A stretch of 64,000 nt of DNA from Collinsella tanakaei. GTDB taxonomy: Bacteria > Actinomycetota > Coriobacteriia > Coriobacteriales > Coriobacteriaceae. Both the position numbers and the translations under genes were made by a program. The stretch lies in NCBI RefSeq assembly GCF_030373545.1, contig NZ_JAUDCO010000002.1, positions 186,001 to 250,000 of the forward strand, read 5' to 3'. The notes beneath the pieces were generated by a model. That model saw only the letters and a program-made list of their open reading frames with translations, searched no databases and was not told where the DNA came from. Positions 20,555 through 29,699 of the stretch are shown in pieces (the first letter of the stretch is position 1; each line of letters starts with the position of its first letter).

Positions 20555-21646
20555 GTGACTCAGTCGTTTCAGGAGCTTACGCGAAGCTATGCGGAGGCGC
20601 AGGGTGCGCGCTGCGCCTGGTTTCTGCGCGCCCAAAACGTTGCCGAAGCCATAGCCAAGCTCGGCCTGATCGGTCCGGGCGACCGACTCGTCATGCGCGC
20701 GACCGATGCGACCGACGAGTTCTGCGCCCGCTTCGGCGCCCGTTCGCTCTCGTTTGCTGCCGATCTGACGCCCGAAGCGTATGTCGCCGCCACGAACGCG
20801 CACGCCCATCCGGCGTCCCAGCGCTTCGTCGAGGGCCATGCTTCCTATGCCGACGGTGCCGGCGCCTCCTTCGACCAGCTGTACTGGTTCGTCGAATCGA
20901 TCGGGTGCCGCGGCCTGCGCGTGCCCGATATCCGCGTCCTTGCCGAGGCTGCTCGTCGCGTCGGAGCGATTCTGCTGGTCGACAACACCGTCCCCTCGTC
21001 GTGGGGATGCCATCCGCTCGAACTCGGTGCGCACATCGCCCTCGAGGCGCTCGATCGCGTCGCCGGCGGATCTTTGAATGCGCCGGTGGTCGGTATCGCC
21101 GTCGCCCGCGATCTTCGGGGTCGTGGCAAGAAGGCGCAGCCCGACGACGCCGCGCGCAAGGCGTACCGCCTGCTTGCCCAGCGTCTGGGTGGGGAGATGT
21201 CGCATGCGGTGCCCGATATCGACGAGTGCGACGTTGCCGCTATCGCCGACGGCCTGAGCTCGCTGGCCGAGCGCATGCAGCGTCATGCCGATCACGCGCG
21301 CGTCGTGGCTGAGTATCTCGCTGCGAATCCCGTTGTCGGCTTTGTCGGTTACCCCGGCCTGAAGTCCCATCCCGATTTCGATGTCGCCGCCCGCACGCTC
21401 ATGCACGGCTTCGGACCCGCCGTCGATTTCGAGCTGCCCGATTGCGCTCGCGCCGGGGCGTTCATGGCGGCGTGTTCCTGCTCCAACCGCACGCATCCTG
21501 CCGGCGGAAGGCTCACGCGCCTCTCTCCTCTGTGCGGCGACGAGTCGCACTACATCCGCCTGTTCGCCGGGCTCGACGATCCGCTGGACATCGTCGACAG
21601 CCTCGAGCAGGCCCTGCGCCTGTTCTGCAATCCTCCTCACGCCTGA
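20555..21646 (+). CDS. Cys/Met-metabolism PLP-enzyme-family protein without the catalytic lysine
   Basis: 363 residues related to cystathionine gamma-synthase / methionine gamma-lyase. The PLP-ring Asp motif is kept as LLVDNTVPSSWGCHPLELGA (Asp143). The segment that should read SATKYxGGH is EALDRVAGGS, so the Schiff-base lysine is Arg168 (codon 21056-21058). The N-terminus is also short, with no YSRxxNPT phosphate-binding loop. The C-terminal ESHYIRLFAGLDDPLDIVDSLEQAL retains family character. The open frame is intact with normal codon usage, so this looks like a maintained pseudoenzyme, not a decaying gene. The GTG start follows GGGGAGG. Its function is unknown; a regulatory or ligand-binding role is possible. 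Confidence 0.75.
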   Translation: MTQSFQELTRSYAEAQGARCAWFLRAQNVAEAIAKLGLIGPGDRLVMRATDATDEFCARFGARSLSFAADLTPEAYVAATNAHAHPASQRFVEGHASYADGAGASFDQLYWFVESIGCRGLRVPDIRVLAEAARRVGAILLVDNTVPSSWGCHPLELGAHIALEALDRVAGGSLNAPVVGIAVARDLRGRGKKAQPDDAARKAYRLLAQRLGGEMSHAVPDIDECDVAAIADGLSSLAERMQRHADHARVVAEYLAANPVVGFVGYPGLKSHPDFDVAARTLMHGFGPAVDFELPDCARAGAFMAACSCSNRTHPAGGRLTRLSPLCGDESHYIRLFAGLDDPLDIVDSLEQALRLFCNPPHA

Positions 21647-21721
21647 TCGGCGAAGCTGGCGCCCGGCGCCCCTCACAACCTGAACGCATAACCCTACGAT
21701 CTGACAGTCGGGGAGGATGTC

Positions 21722-22297
21722 ATGATCGCTTCGTTTACCCTTGCCAATCTGGCTGAGGCGCTCATCTTGGGCGTCGCGCTCGCCATGGACGCCATGGCCG
21801 TCACCCTTTCCAACTCGCTGTGCGAACCCGACATGCCGCGCTCCAAAAAGCTCGCCATGCCGATCGCCTTCGCGCTGTTCCAGATGGGTATGCCCATCGC
21901 CGGCTATTTCGGCGGCACGCTCGTGGCCCCCCTCATCGAGGCGTACGCCGGTATCGTCTCGTTTGCCATCCTCGCGTTCGTGGGCGGCAAGATGGTGTGG
22001 GAGGCCGCGCGCGAGCTGCGCGAGCCGGAGAGCTGTCCCGCGAGCCGTCTCACCTGGCCGACGATCTTCATGGAGGCCGTCGCCACCTCCATCGATGCGT
22101 TCGTCGTCGGCGTGTCGTTTGCGGCGGGCGGCAAGGACATCGTGCTCTACGGCGGCGCCATCGGCGTCACGACGCTGCTGTGCTGCCTGGCCGTGCTGGT
22201 TGTCGGGCGCAGGCTCGGCGCCCACTTCGGCCCGCGCGCCACGATCGCAGGCGGCGTGGTGCTGATCGTCATCGGACTCAAGGCCCTGATCGGCTAA
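21722..22297 (+). CDS. mntP: Manganese efflux pump MntP
   Basis: Small six-helix membrane exporter protecting against manganese excess. 191 residues, family length. Two repeated halves each carry the conserved acidic signature: LGVALAMDAMAVTLS near the N-terminus and EAVATSIDAFVVGVSFA in the second half. The ATG is preceded by GGGGAGGA. The 75-base gap upstream is too short for, and lacks, a recognisable yybP-ykoY manganese riboswitch. It may be cotranscribed with the preceding pseudoenzyme gene. Confidence 0.9.
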   Translation: MIASFTLANLAEALILGVALAMDAMAVTLSNSLCEPDMPRSKKLAMPIAFALFQMGMPIAGYFGGTLVAPLIEAYAGIVSFAILAFVGGKMVWEAARELREPESCPASRLTWPTIFMEAVATSIDAFVVGVSFAAGGKDIVLYGGAIGVTTLLCCLAVLVVGRRLGAHFGPRATIAGGVVLIVIGLKALIG

Positions 22298-22379
22298 TCG
22301 GCGGCCACCCGGTGAGAAGTCGGCTGAAAACGCGCCCGACCCCGTTTTACCCGCGGCCTGAATACACGTCGTACGCGCG

Positions 22380-22715
22380 TTAGAGGTCTTCAAGCTCGTG
22401 GGCGCGCTGCGCGAGGATCGCGTCGACGTCGCGCTGGATGGACCAGAACACCTCGAGCGCGCGCTTTCCCTTGTCGGTGAGCGTCGACCCGCGGGCTCCA
22501 TCGCGCGCGAGCAGGTCGTATCCCAGCTGCGCCTCCGCCTCGCGCACGATGCGCCACGCCTTGGAGTAGGCCATACCCATGCGCTTGGCGGCGCGGTTGA
22601 GGGAGTGCTCCTCCTCGACGCCGGCGAGCAGCAGCGCGATGCCGTAGCCGAAGGCCCCGGGCGCCTCGACGTCGGAATTTTTGAACTTGAGCCGTGCTGT
22701 CGCCACAATCGCCAT
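22380..22715 (-). CDS. ModE-like winged-helix regulator, DNA-binding domain only
   Basis: 111 residues on the minus strand. The helix-turn-helix core reads HSLNRAAKRMGMAYSKAWRI, then AEAQLGYDLLARD and STLTDKGKRAL, the typical ModE N-terminal (LysR-like) winged helix. The molybdate-binding TOBE (MOP) domains of full ModE are absent. A minus-strand AAAGGAG seven bases upstream supports the ATG at 22715. It is divergent from guaB across an inverted repeat that it might bind. Since a molybdenum hydroxylase lies in the same window, molybdate-linked regulation is possible, but the sequence gives no direct proof. Confidence 0.85.
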   Translation of the reverse strand: MAIVATARLKFKNSDVEAPGAFGYGIALLLAGVEEEHSLNRAAKRMGMAYSKAWRIVREAEAQLGYDLLARDGARGSTLTDKGKRALEVFWSIQRDVDAILAQRAHELEDL

Positions 22716-22796
22716 CTGCGCGCTCCTTTGCGCTAAAGCCCGTCCTCGGCGTTTCGAAGACCGTGGGCAAAATGCTTGAAATCTTGTGCCACACGG

Positions 22797-22825
22797 CATT
22801 GTAGCAGCATTGTTGCACTACAATG
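22797..22825. promoter_or_regulatory. Divergent promoter/operator between modE-like gene and guaB
   Basis: CATTGTAG (22797-22804) and CTACAATG (22818-22825) form a perfect 8-bp inverted repeat with a 13-base spacer. Each arm contains TACAAT read outward: 22819-22824 on the plus strand as a guaB -10, and 22798-22803 on the minus strand as a -10 for the regulator. One bound protein could block both promoters. Confidence 0.5.
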
Positions 22826-22934
22826 GCTCAACGAGCCGTCCTGCCATACGGTTCGACCGCGAAACCGCGCGACGTGTCGTCGGTGCCGCTGCGCCCGACG
22901 TCGGATCGCGCCCGAACTCTGAGGAGGAGTATCC

Positions 22935-24446
22935 ATGGCAATGTTTTTCCCCGGTGAGTCCCATACGTTCTCTGAGTATCTCCTGGTGCCCGGCTACTCG
23001 TCTTCCGAGTGCATTCCCAACAACGTTTCGCTTAAGACCCCGCTCGTGCGCTATAAGCGCGGCGAGGAGCCTTCCATCAGCCTGAACATCCCCATGGTCT
23101 CCGCGATCATGCAGTCCGTGTCCGGCGTGGACATGGGCGTGGCGCTCGCCACCGAGGGCGGCATGAGCTTCATCTACGGCTCCCAGACCCCCGAGCAGGA
23201 GGCGGCCATGGTCAAGGCCGTCAAGGACCACAAGGCCGGCTTCGTCGAGTCCGATTCCACGCTGACCCCCGACATGACCATGGAGCAGGTCATGGCGCTC
23301 AAGGACAAGACCGGTCACTCCACCATGCCCGTCACCGACGACGGCACCCCGCGCGGTCGCCTGCTCGGCATCGTGACGAGCCGCGACTACCGTCCTTCTC
23401 GCGACGACCACTCCAAGAAGGTCTCCGAGTTCATGACGCCGCGCGAGAAGCTCATCGTGGGCGACAAGGACATCACGCTCAAGCGCGCCAACGACGTCAT
23501 CTGGGACAACAAGCTGAATGCCCTGCCGTGCGTCGACGAGAACGACCACCTGGTGGGCATCGTGTTCCGCAAGGACTACGACTCGCATAAGACCAACCCC
23601 AACGAGCTGCTCGACGCCAACAAGCGCTACATGGTGGGCGCGGGCATCAACACGCGCGACTACGCGGAGCGCGTGCCGCTGCTCATCGAGGCCGGCGCCG
23701 ACGTCTTGTGCATCGACTCCTCCGAGGGCTTCTCCGAGTGGCAGAAGCGCACCATCGAGTGGATCCGCGCCAACTACGGCGAGAGCGTCAAGGTCGGCGC
23801 CGGCAACGTCGTGGACGCCGACGGCTTCCGCTTCCTCGCTGACTGCGGCGCCGACTTCATCAAGGTGGGCATCGGCGGCGGCTCCATCTGCATCACCCGC
23901 GAGACCAAGGGCATCGGCCGCGGCCAGGCCACCGCGCTCATCGACGTGTGCCGCGCGCGCGACGAGTACTTCGAGGAGACCGGCGTCTATGTGCCCGTGT
24001 GCTCCGACGGCGGCATCGTGTACGACTACCACATGACGCTCGCGCTCGCCATGGGCGCCGACTTCATGATGCTCGGCCGCTACTTCGCCCGCTTCGATGA
24101 GAGCCCGACCTCGCGCGTGAACGTCAACGGCCAGTACATGAAGGAGTACTGGGGCGAGGGCTCCGCGCGCGCCCGCAACTGGCAGCGCTACGATCTGGGC
24201 GGAGCGGCCAAGCTCTCCTTCGTCGAGGGCGTCGACTCCTACGTGCCCTATGCCGGCTCGCTCAAAGACGGCGTGAGCAGCACCCTGTACAAGGTCAAGT
24301 CGACCATGTGCAACTGCGGCGCGCTCACCATCAAGGAGCTGCAGCAGAAGGCCCGCCTGACGCTCGTCTCGGCGACCTCGATCGTCGAGGGCGGCGCCCA
24401 CGACGTCGTCGTCAAGGACTCCCAGCAGACGGTGAGCTATCAGTAA
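22935..24446 (+). CDS. guaB: IMP dehydrogenase, Tritrichomonas-like type
   Basis: Oxidises IMP to XMP with NAD, the committed step to GMP. 503 residues: beta/alpha barrel with an inserted CBS pair (about 100-220). The catalytic Cys319 loop reads [15 protein letters not shown], unlike the GxGPGSICTTR of standard bacterial enzymes. Asp261, Arg382, Arg418 and Tyr419 (flap WQRYDLGG) fall at the numbers of the catalytic residues of the Tritrichomonas foetus enzyme, itself 503 residues long. The start follows GAGGAGGAG. It is monocistronic, ended by a strong terminator. The function is secure; the subtype is from recalled family knowledge. Confidence 0.94.
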   Translation: MAMFFPGESHTFSEYLLVPGYSSSECIPNNVSLKTPLVRYKRGEEPSISLNIPMVSAIMQSVSGVDMGVALATEGGMSFIYGSQTPEQEAAMVKAVKDHKAGFVESDSTLTPDMTMEQVMALKDKTGHSTMPVTDDGTPRGRLLGIVTSRDYRPSRDDHSKKVSEFMTPREKLIVGDKDITLKRANDVIWDNKLNALPCVDENDHLVGIVFRKDYDSHKTNPNELLDANKRYMVGAGINTRDYAERVPLLIEAGADVLCIDSSEGFSEWQKRTIEWIRANYGESVKVGAGNVVDADGFRFLADCGADFIKVGIGGGSICITRETKGIGRGQATALIDVCRARDEYFEETGVYVPVCSDGGIVYDYHMTLALAMGADFMMLGRYFARFDESPTSRVNVNGQYMKEYWGEGSARARNWQRYDLGGAAKLSFVEGVDSYVPYAGSLKDGVSSTLYKVKSTMCNCGALTIKELQQKARLTLVSATSIVEGGAHDVVVKDSQQTVSYQ

Positions 24447-24475
24447 GCTTCGTCGCGTTTTGATCGCGCAACCCG

Positions 24476-24511
24476 ACAGGGGCTCTGCGGCCGATGCCGC
24501 AGAGCCCCTGT
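24476..24511 (+). terminator. Terminator after guaB
   Basis: Perfect 15-bp stem (24476-24490 with 24497-24511) and 6-base loop, followed by CTTGCTCTT. Confidence 0.82.
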
Positions 24512-24652
24512 CTTGCTCTTACGGTGGTCACGTGACATCGCGTACGCGCCATGGAGTGCTCCCTGCGAGCGAGGCGGTCGCGCAGGATTGAGCCGTCATC
24601 ATGGGGAATGGGGCATATCCGGCTCCGTCCACTCCATCATGAGCGAGCGTTT

Positions 24653-24661
24653 TGCTAGAAT
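24653..24661 (+). promoter_or_regulatory. Extended -10 for leuS
   Basis: TGCTAGAAT (24653-24661; TAGAAT at 24656-24661) lies 38 bases before the leuS start. No -35 consensus was found, typical of an extended -10 promoter. Confidence 0.5.
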
Positions 24662-24698
24662 CTGGAACGTTACTGTTTGTATCCGCAAAGGAGCCTGT

Positions 24699-27257
24699 AT
24701 GTGCGATTGCACTGAGCATACCGAGATCCCCGCGTACGACGCGGCATCGATCGAGAACAAGTGGATCGAGGCCTGGGACCGCGATAACGTCTTCGCGGTC
24801 GACGCCGATCCCGACAAGCCCAAGAAGTACGTGCTCGAGATGTTCCCGTATCCGTCGGGCGACCTGCACATGGGCCACGCGCGCAACTACACGATCGGCG
24901 ACGCCATGGCGCGCCAGGCGCGCATGCGCGGCTTCGACGTCCTGCATCCCATCGGCTTCGATGCGTTCGGCCTGCCCGCCGAGAACGCCGCCATCAAGCA
25001 CAACACGCAGGCCGGGGCATGGACCTATAAGAACATGGACCAGGCGCTTGCCACCATGCGCCGCATGGGCTTTTCGTATGACATGGACCGCTTGGTCAAG
25101 ACCTGCAGCCCGGACTACTATCGCTGGGGCCAGTGGATCTTCGAGAAAATGTGGGAGCGCGGCCTGGTCTACCGCAAGAAGAGCCCGGTCAACTGGTGCC
25201 CCACCTGCAAGACGGTTCTTGCCAACGAACAGGTGACCGAGGGCAAGTGCTGGCGCTGCGGCTCCGAGCCCGAGAAGCGCGACCTGGAGCAGTGGTACTT
25301 CAAGATCACCGATTACGCTCAGGAGCTCCTCGACGACCTCGAGAAGCTTCCCGGCTGGCCTGAGCGCGTCAAGCAGATGCAGGCCAACTGGATCGGTCGT
25401 TCTGAGGGCGCCGAGGTAGACTTCACCCTCTGCGACGAGCAGGGCGAGCCGACCGACACGAAGATCACCGTGTTCACCACCCGCGCCGACACGCTGTTCG
25501 GCTGCACCTTCTTCCTGCTCGCTCCCGAGTACGAGGGGCTGCACGACCTCGTCGCGGGCACCGAGTACGAGGATGCCGTCACGGCGATCGTCGAGGGCGC
25601 GAAGAAGATCTCTGCCGTCGAGCGCGCCCAGGGCACGCTCGAGAAGCACGGTGCCTTCACGGGCCGCTACGTCGTGAACCCCGTCTCGGGGATGAAGGTT
25701 CCCGTGTGGGTGGCCGACTACGTCGTATCCGATTACGGCACCGGCGCCGTCATGGCCGTGCCCTGCGGCGACCAGCGCGACTTTGAGTTCGCCCGCAAGT
25801 ACGACCTGCCCATCGTGCCCATCATTCTCATGGACGACGAGCGCGCGGCCATCGAGGAGGCGGGGGAGTCCATCGACACCTATCACGCCGAGACCGTCGA
25901 TTGGGACTGCGCGCACGCGGCCGAGGGCACGCTCGTGCAGTCCGGCAAGTACACCGGCATGCGCGGCGGCAAGCACTCCGAGGGCGAGGCCGCGATCGTA
26001 GCCGACCTCGAGGCCGCCGGCACCGGCCGTCGCAAAGTCGAGTTCCGCTTGCGCGACTGGCTGATCTCCCGCCAGCGCTACTGGGGCAACCCCATCCCGG
26101 CCATCCACTGCGAGCACTGCGGCATCGTGCCGGTGCCCGAGGACCAGCTGCCGGTCATGCTGCCCGACAACCTCGACCTCGGTGCGGGCGAGACGCTCGC
26201 CGAGTGCGCCGAGTTCTACGAGACCACGTGCCCGGTCTGCGGCAGGCCCGCCCGCCGCGAGACCGACACCATGGACACGTTCACGTGCTCCAGCTGGTAT
26301 TACCTGCGCTACTGCGATCCGCACAACGAGCAGCTCCCGTTCTCCCGCGAGGCCGCCGACCGCTGGATGCCGGTCGACAACTACATCGGCGGCATCGAGC
26401 ATGCGATTCTGCATCTGCTGTACTCGCGCTTCTTCACCAAGGCCCTGCGCGACATGGGCATGCTCGACGTCGACGAGCCGTTCACCAACCTGCTGTGCCA
26501 GGGCATGGTGAAGGACGCCAACGGCGAGACCATGTCCAAGTCCAAGGGCAACGTGGTGCCGCCGTCCTCCGTCATCGAGCCCTACGGCGCCGACACCATG
26601 CGTCTCGCCATCCTGTTCATCGCCCCGCCCGAGAAGGATTTCGACTGGGATGAGGACGCCGTCGCGGGCGCCAACCGCTTCCTCAAGCGCGCCTGGCGCA
26701 TCGTGTGGACCCTCGCCAACGCCGGCGACGCCCATGCTAAGCTGGACAAGGCCTCGCTGTCGGCGGCGGCCATGAAGCTGTACCGCGAGCGCCATCGCAC
26801 GATCGCCAAGTGCACCGAGGACTTCGATCGCCAGCAGTTCAACACCGCCATCTCCGCGATCATGGAGCTTGTGAACGCGGCGAGCGCCTACATCAACGCC
26901 GGCGAGAAGCTCGACGCGGCGCTGTGCTCGCTCGTCGCGACCGATATCGTCTCGGTCATGGCGCCCATCTGCCCGTTCTGGGCAGACGAGCTGTGGCATG
27001 CCGCTCTCGGCAACGACTCGTACGCCTATACGGCGAGCTGGCCGGCGTTTGATCTGGCCGAGACCGTCGAGGACGAGGTCGAGATCGCCGTGCAGGTGCT
27101 CGGCAAGATGCGCGCCCACACCATGGTCGCCACCGATGCGACCGCCGAGGAGATGCAGGCTGCGGCCGAGCGCGCCGCTGCGCGCTGGCTCGAGGGCAAG
27201 ACGGTCGTCAAGGCCATCTGCGTCCCCGGCAAACTCGTGAACCTCGTGGTGAAGTAA
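24699..27257 (+). CDS. leuS: Leucyl-tRNA synthetase
   Basis: Class I synthetase charging tRNA-Leu, with a CP1 editing domain. 852 residues, usual bacterial length. Signatures: [16 protein letters not shown] (HIGH motif), zinc-type CPTC...CWRC, editing-domain TTRADTLFG, a second cysteine set CEHC...CPVC, and TMSKSKGN (KMSKS motif). ATG 24699 has AAAGGAG upstream. It is flanked by terminators, so transcribed alone. Its substrate tRNA-Leu(UAG) is also encoded in this window at 6941. Confidence 0.97.
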   Translation: MCDCTEHTEIPAYDAASIENKWIEAWDRDNVFAVDADPDKPKKYVLEMFPYPSGDLHMGHARNYTIGDAMARQARMRGFDVLHPIGFDAFGLPAENAAIKHNTQAGAWTYKNMDQALATMRRMGFSYDMDRLVKTCSPDYYRWGQWIFEKMWERGLVYRKKSPVNWCPTCKTVLANEQVTEGKCWRCGSEPEKRDLEQWYFKITDYAQELLDDLEKLPGWPERVKQMQANWIGRSEGAEVDFTLCDEQGEPTDTKITVFTTRADTLFGCTFFLLAPEYEGLHDLVAGTEYEDAVTAIVEGAKKISAVERAQGTLEKHGAFTGRYVVNPVSGMKVPVWVADYVVSDYGTGAVMAVPCGDQRDFEFARKYDLPIVPIILMDDERAAIEEAGESIDTYHAETVDWDCAHAAEGTLVQSGKYTGMRGGKHSEGEAAIVADLEAAGTGRRKVEFRLRDWLISRQRYWGNPIPAIHCEHCGIVPVPEDQLPVMLPDNLDLGAGETLAECAEFYETTCPVCGRPARRETDTMDTFTCSSWYYLRYCDPHNEQLPFSREAADRWMPVDNYIGGIEHAILHLLYSRFFTKALRDMGMLDVDEPFTNLLCQGMVKDANGETMSKSKGNVVPPSSVIEPYGADTMRLAILFIAPPEKDFDWDEDAVAGANRFLKRAWRIVWTLANAGDAHAKLDKASLSAAAMKLYRERHRTIAKCTEDFDRQQFNTAISAIMELVNAASAYINAGEKLDAALCSLVATDIVSVMAPICPFWADELWHAALGNDSYAYTASWPAFDLAETVEDEVEIAVQVLGKMRAHTMVATDATAEEMQAAAERAAARWLEGKTVVKAICVPGKLVNLVVK

Positions 27258-27285
27258 CGGATTTCCCATCCCCACCGACAGACAG

Positions 27286-27317
27286 GGCACCTCGCGTTCG
27301 TCGCGGGGTGCCTTTTT
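27286..27317 (+). terminator. Rho-independent terminator after leuS
   Basis: 11-bp stem with one T-G pair (27286-27296 with 27302-27312), loop of five, then TTTTT at 27313-27317. Confidence 0.88.
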
Positions 27318-27505
27318 CTATACCGTTTGCGCTGGTTCGTGATGGAGGTCAGTCGGCGCGCGGAGCGCATCCGTCCGCCCGCCAGCACGTACCGTTTGCC
27401 CAAACCATGACTGTTGGGAATGACTACAATAATAAACTCTCATAGCGTGCAAGAAATTATTATCGCACCTGCGGTATTCCGATCGAAGAGGGAAGAGGGG
27501 ATCAT
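27318..27505 (+). promoter_or_regulatory. A/T-rich leader of the solute symporter gene
   Basis: 27405-27470 is clearly more A/T-rich than the rest of the window. It holds an inverted repeat, ATAATAA (27429-27435) with TTATTAT (27457-27463), that could be a regulator site or part of the promoter. The ribosome binding site AGAGGGG precedes the start. Confidence 0.35.
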
Positions 27506-28930
27506 ATGCATCTTCAAACGCAGGCCCTGGTCATCGTGGGCGTGTACCTTGTCGTGATGCTGTCCATCGGCTTCATCGTCGGCAAGCTCAACATCAAGAA
27601 CAGCGAGGACTACATGGTCGCCGGCCGACGCATGGGTCTGCTCTTCGTTGCCTTCTCGCTGTCCGCCAACAACATCGGCGGTGGCTCCACGACCGGTCTG
27701 GCGCAACGCGCCTATGGCGAGTGGGGCATCAGCGCGGTGTGGTACGTGCTTGCGGCATCGATCGCCATGATCCCGCTCGCGTACTTCGCTCCGAAGATTC
27801 GCAAGACCATGGCTGTGACCATTCCCGAGGTCGTCGGTCGTCGCTTCGGTGACACTTCGAGCACGATCACCGCTGTGCTCTCCGTCCTGTCGCTGTTCTG
27901 TCTGACCTCCTCGCAGATCACCGCTGCCGGCAGCGTCGTCTCCACGCTGCTCGGCATCCCCACCAACGTCGCGCTCGTCGCGGCCGGCTTCGTCGTGATC
28001 TTCTACACCACGTTCGGCGGCATGGTCGCCGACCAGGTTGCCGACCTCATCCAGTTCTGCGTCATCCTCGTCGGCCTTGCCATCGCCACGCCCATCGTCA
28101 TCGAGGGATGCGGCGGCTGGGATGCCGTCTCCGCCGCGCTGCCGCCTGCGCAGCTCGACTTCACGACCATCGGCGTCGTGACCATCATCGGCTACATATT
28201 CAACTACTTCTGCACGTTCCTCGCTGGTCCCGAGATGGTCACGCGCTTCGAGTCCGCCAAGGACGAGAAGACCGCTACGGGCGCGGCGTGGCTGTCCGCC
28301 GTCCTCATGGCCGCCATGGCGTTCTTCCCGACGCTGCTGGGTCTGTGCGCCGCCGCGACCATGCCCGACCTGCCGAACGCCGGCGCCAACGCCATGCTCG
28401 AGGTCACGACCGCCCATGCGCCGGGCTTCGTCTCCGGTATCGTCTGCGCAGCCATCATCTGCGCGACCATGTCGTCGGCCGACTCCAACCTGCTGTGCAT
28501 GTCGACGATCCTCATGAAGGACCTGTACCTCAAGTACGGCGGTCGCGAACTCAACGATAAGCAGACGGTCTTCTACACCCGTGCCTGCAACGTCGTGTTC
28601 GCCATCATCGCCATCTGCATCTCGATGTTCGGTGTCCCGATCGTGACCATGAACACCTTTGCTTTCGGCATCCGCTGCGCCGGCCCGTTTGCGGCCTACG
28701 GCCTGGGACTCGTGGTCAAGAACGCCACGAGGAACTCCGGCATCCTCTCGCTGGTGGGCGGTACCATCGGCTTCATCTTCTGGCAGGTGCTGTCCGGCGG
28801 CGACTTCCTGTTCGGCATCCTGCCCGTGGTGTTCGGCTGCTTCGTCTCGGTCGTGGTGTTCTTCGTCGTGAACGCCATCGAATGGAAGCGCGGCGTCCCC
28901 GCGGCCCCGTCGGCGTACCTCGACGAGTAG
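27506..28930 (+). CDS. Sodium:solute symporter family transporter
   Basis: Integral membrane protein of the SSS family (474 residues, about 13 hydrophobic segments) importing an organic solute with sodium. Family features: the N-terminal RRMGLLFVAFSLSANNIGGG and STTGLAQRAYGEWG, a central FVVIFYTTFGGMVADQVADL, and CATMSSADSNLLCMST, which holds the conserved Ser/Ser/Asp of the sodium-2 site region. Residue conservation does not show the substrate; proline, pantothenate, sugar or nucleobase transporters all belong to this family. It is a single-gene unit between two terminators. Confidence 0.88.
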   Translation: MHLQTQALVIVGVYLVVMLSIGFIVGKLNIKNSEDYMVAGRRMGLLFVAFSLSANNIGGGSTTGLAQRAYGEWGISAVWYVLAASIAMIPLAYFAPKIRKTMAVTIPEVVGRRFGDTSSTITAVLSVLSLFCLTSSQITAAGSVVSTLLGIPTNVALVAAGFVVIFYTTFGGMVADQVADLIQFCVILVGLAIATPIVIEGCGGWDAVSAALPPAQLDFTTIGVVTIIGYIFNYFCTFLAGPEMVTRFESAKDEKTATGAAWLSAVLMAAMAFFPTLLGLCAAATMPDLPNAGANAMLEVTTAHAPGFVSGIVCAAIICATMSSADSNLLCMSTILMKDLYLKYGGRELNDKQTVFYTRACNVVFAIIAICISMFGVPIVTMNTFAFGIRCAGPFAAYGLGLVVKNATRNSGILSLVGGTIGFIFWQVLSGGDFLFGILPVVFGCFVSVVVFFVVNAIEWKRGVPAAPSAYLDE

Positions 28931-28952
28931 GGCTGTCCCAGCCGTCTCCCCG

Positions 28953-28984
28953 CGCCCCGTTCGCTTCCGAGCGAGCGGGGCGTT
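28953..28984 (+). terminator. Terminator after the symporter gene
   Basis: 13-bp stem with one T-G pair (28953-28965 with 28970-28982), loop TCCG, followed by TT. The remaining 220 bases before rimP hold no gene; a short CGGGTTCGCCCG hairpin lies at about 29163-29174. Confidence 0.75.
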
Positions 28985-29204
28985 CGCGTGAGGCGCGCAA
29001 AACTCCCGCGACGTTGTGGCACGGGGGCGTATTCTCCGCGCGATTGTGTGCAATTTGCGAAGGGAGCCTATGCCATCGCAGCGGCGTGCGGGTGGGTTTT
29101 CCCCTTATGACCAGCGTATGCTATGATTGACCGGCAATTGAAGTTGTAACGGTAAGGGAGTGCGGGTTCGCCCGCGCTTCCTTTCTTGTATGGGGAGGTG
29201 CTAC

Positions 29205-29699
29205 ATGGTCAAAAGCGCGCTTGAGCAGCAGATCATCGACACGCTCGAGGCCCTTGCCGAGCCGCGGGGCATCGATATCGTCGACGTCGAGATCGTCGGG
29301 GCGACCAAGGCTCCGTGCGTGCGCGTGCGCATCGATCGCGTCGACGGCGAGGGAATCTCGCTCGACGAGGTTACGGCGCAGAATCCCTGGGTGAGCGACG
29401 CCATCGAGAAGCTCGATCCCATCTCCGGCTCCTACACCCTCGAGGTGTCGAGCCCCGGCATGGCGCGTCCGCTGCGCCGTCCGAGCGATTTCGCCCGATT
29501 TGCCGGCGAGGAGGTGGAGCTCGTCTCGACGGCGACCGAAGGCCGTCGCAAGTTTACGGGCCGTATCGCCGCGTCCGACAATGCGGGCGTGACCCTTGCG
29601 CTCGATGACGAGCAGACCGTGACGTTTCCCTATGACAATGTGAAGAAGTGCACCTTGAAGCCGGTCTTTGACTTCAAGGGCGGAAAGGGTGATCAGTAA
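29205..29699 (+). CDS. rimP: Ribosome maturation factor RimP
   Basis: Helps assemble the 30S subunit. 164 residues. The N-terminal domain (about 1-85) contains IDIVDVEIVGA and VSDAIEKLDPISGSYTLEVSSPG, the family signature. The C-terminal SH3-like domain includes RRKFTGRIAASDNAGVTLAL. ATG 29205 has GGGGAGG upstream. Its stop overlaps the nusA start (TAATG). First gene of the conserved rimP-nusA-infB-rbfA cluster. Confidence 0.95.
   Translation: MVKSALEQQIIDTLEALAEPRGIDIVDVEIVGATKAPCVRVRIDRVDGEGISLDEVTAQNPWVSDAIEKLDPISGSYTLEVSSPGMARPLRRPSDFARFAGEEVELVSTATEGRRKFTGRIAASDNAGVTLALDDEQTVTFPYDNVKKCTLKPVFDFKGGKGDQ

Noticed and set aside
21647-21721. Manganese riboswitch (yybP-ykoY) before mntP
   Set aside because: The gap is only 75 bases and no conserved motif is seen.
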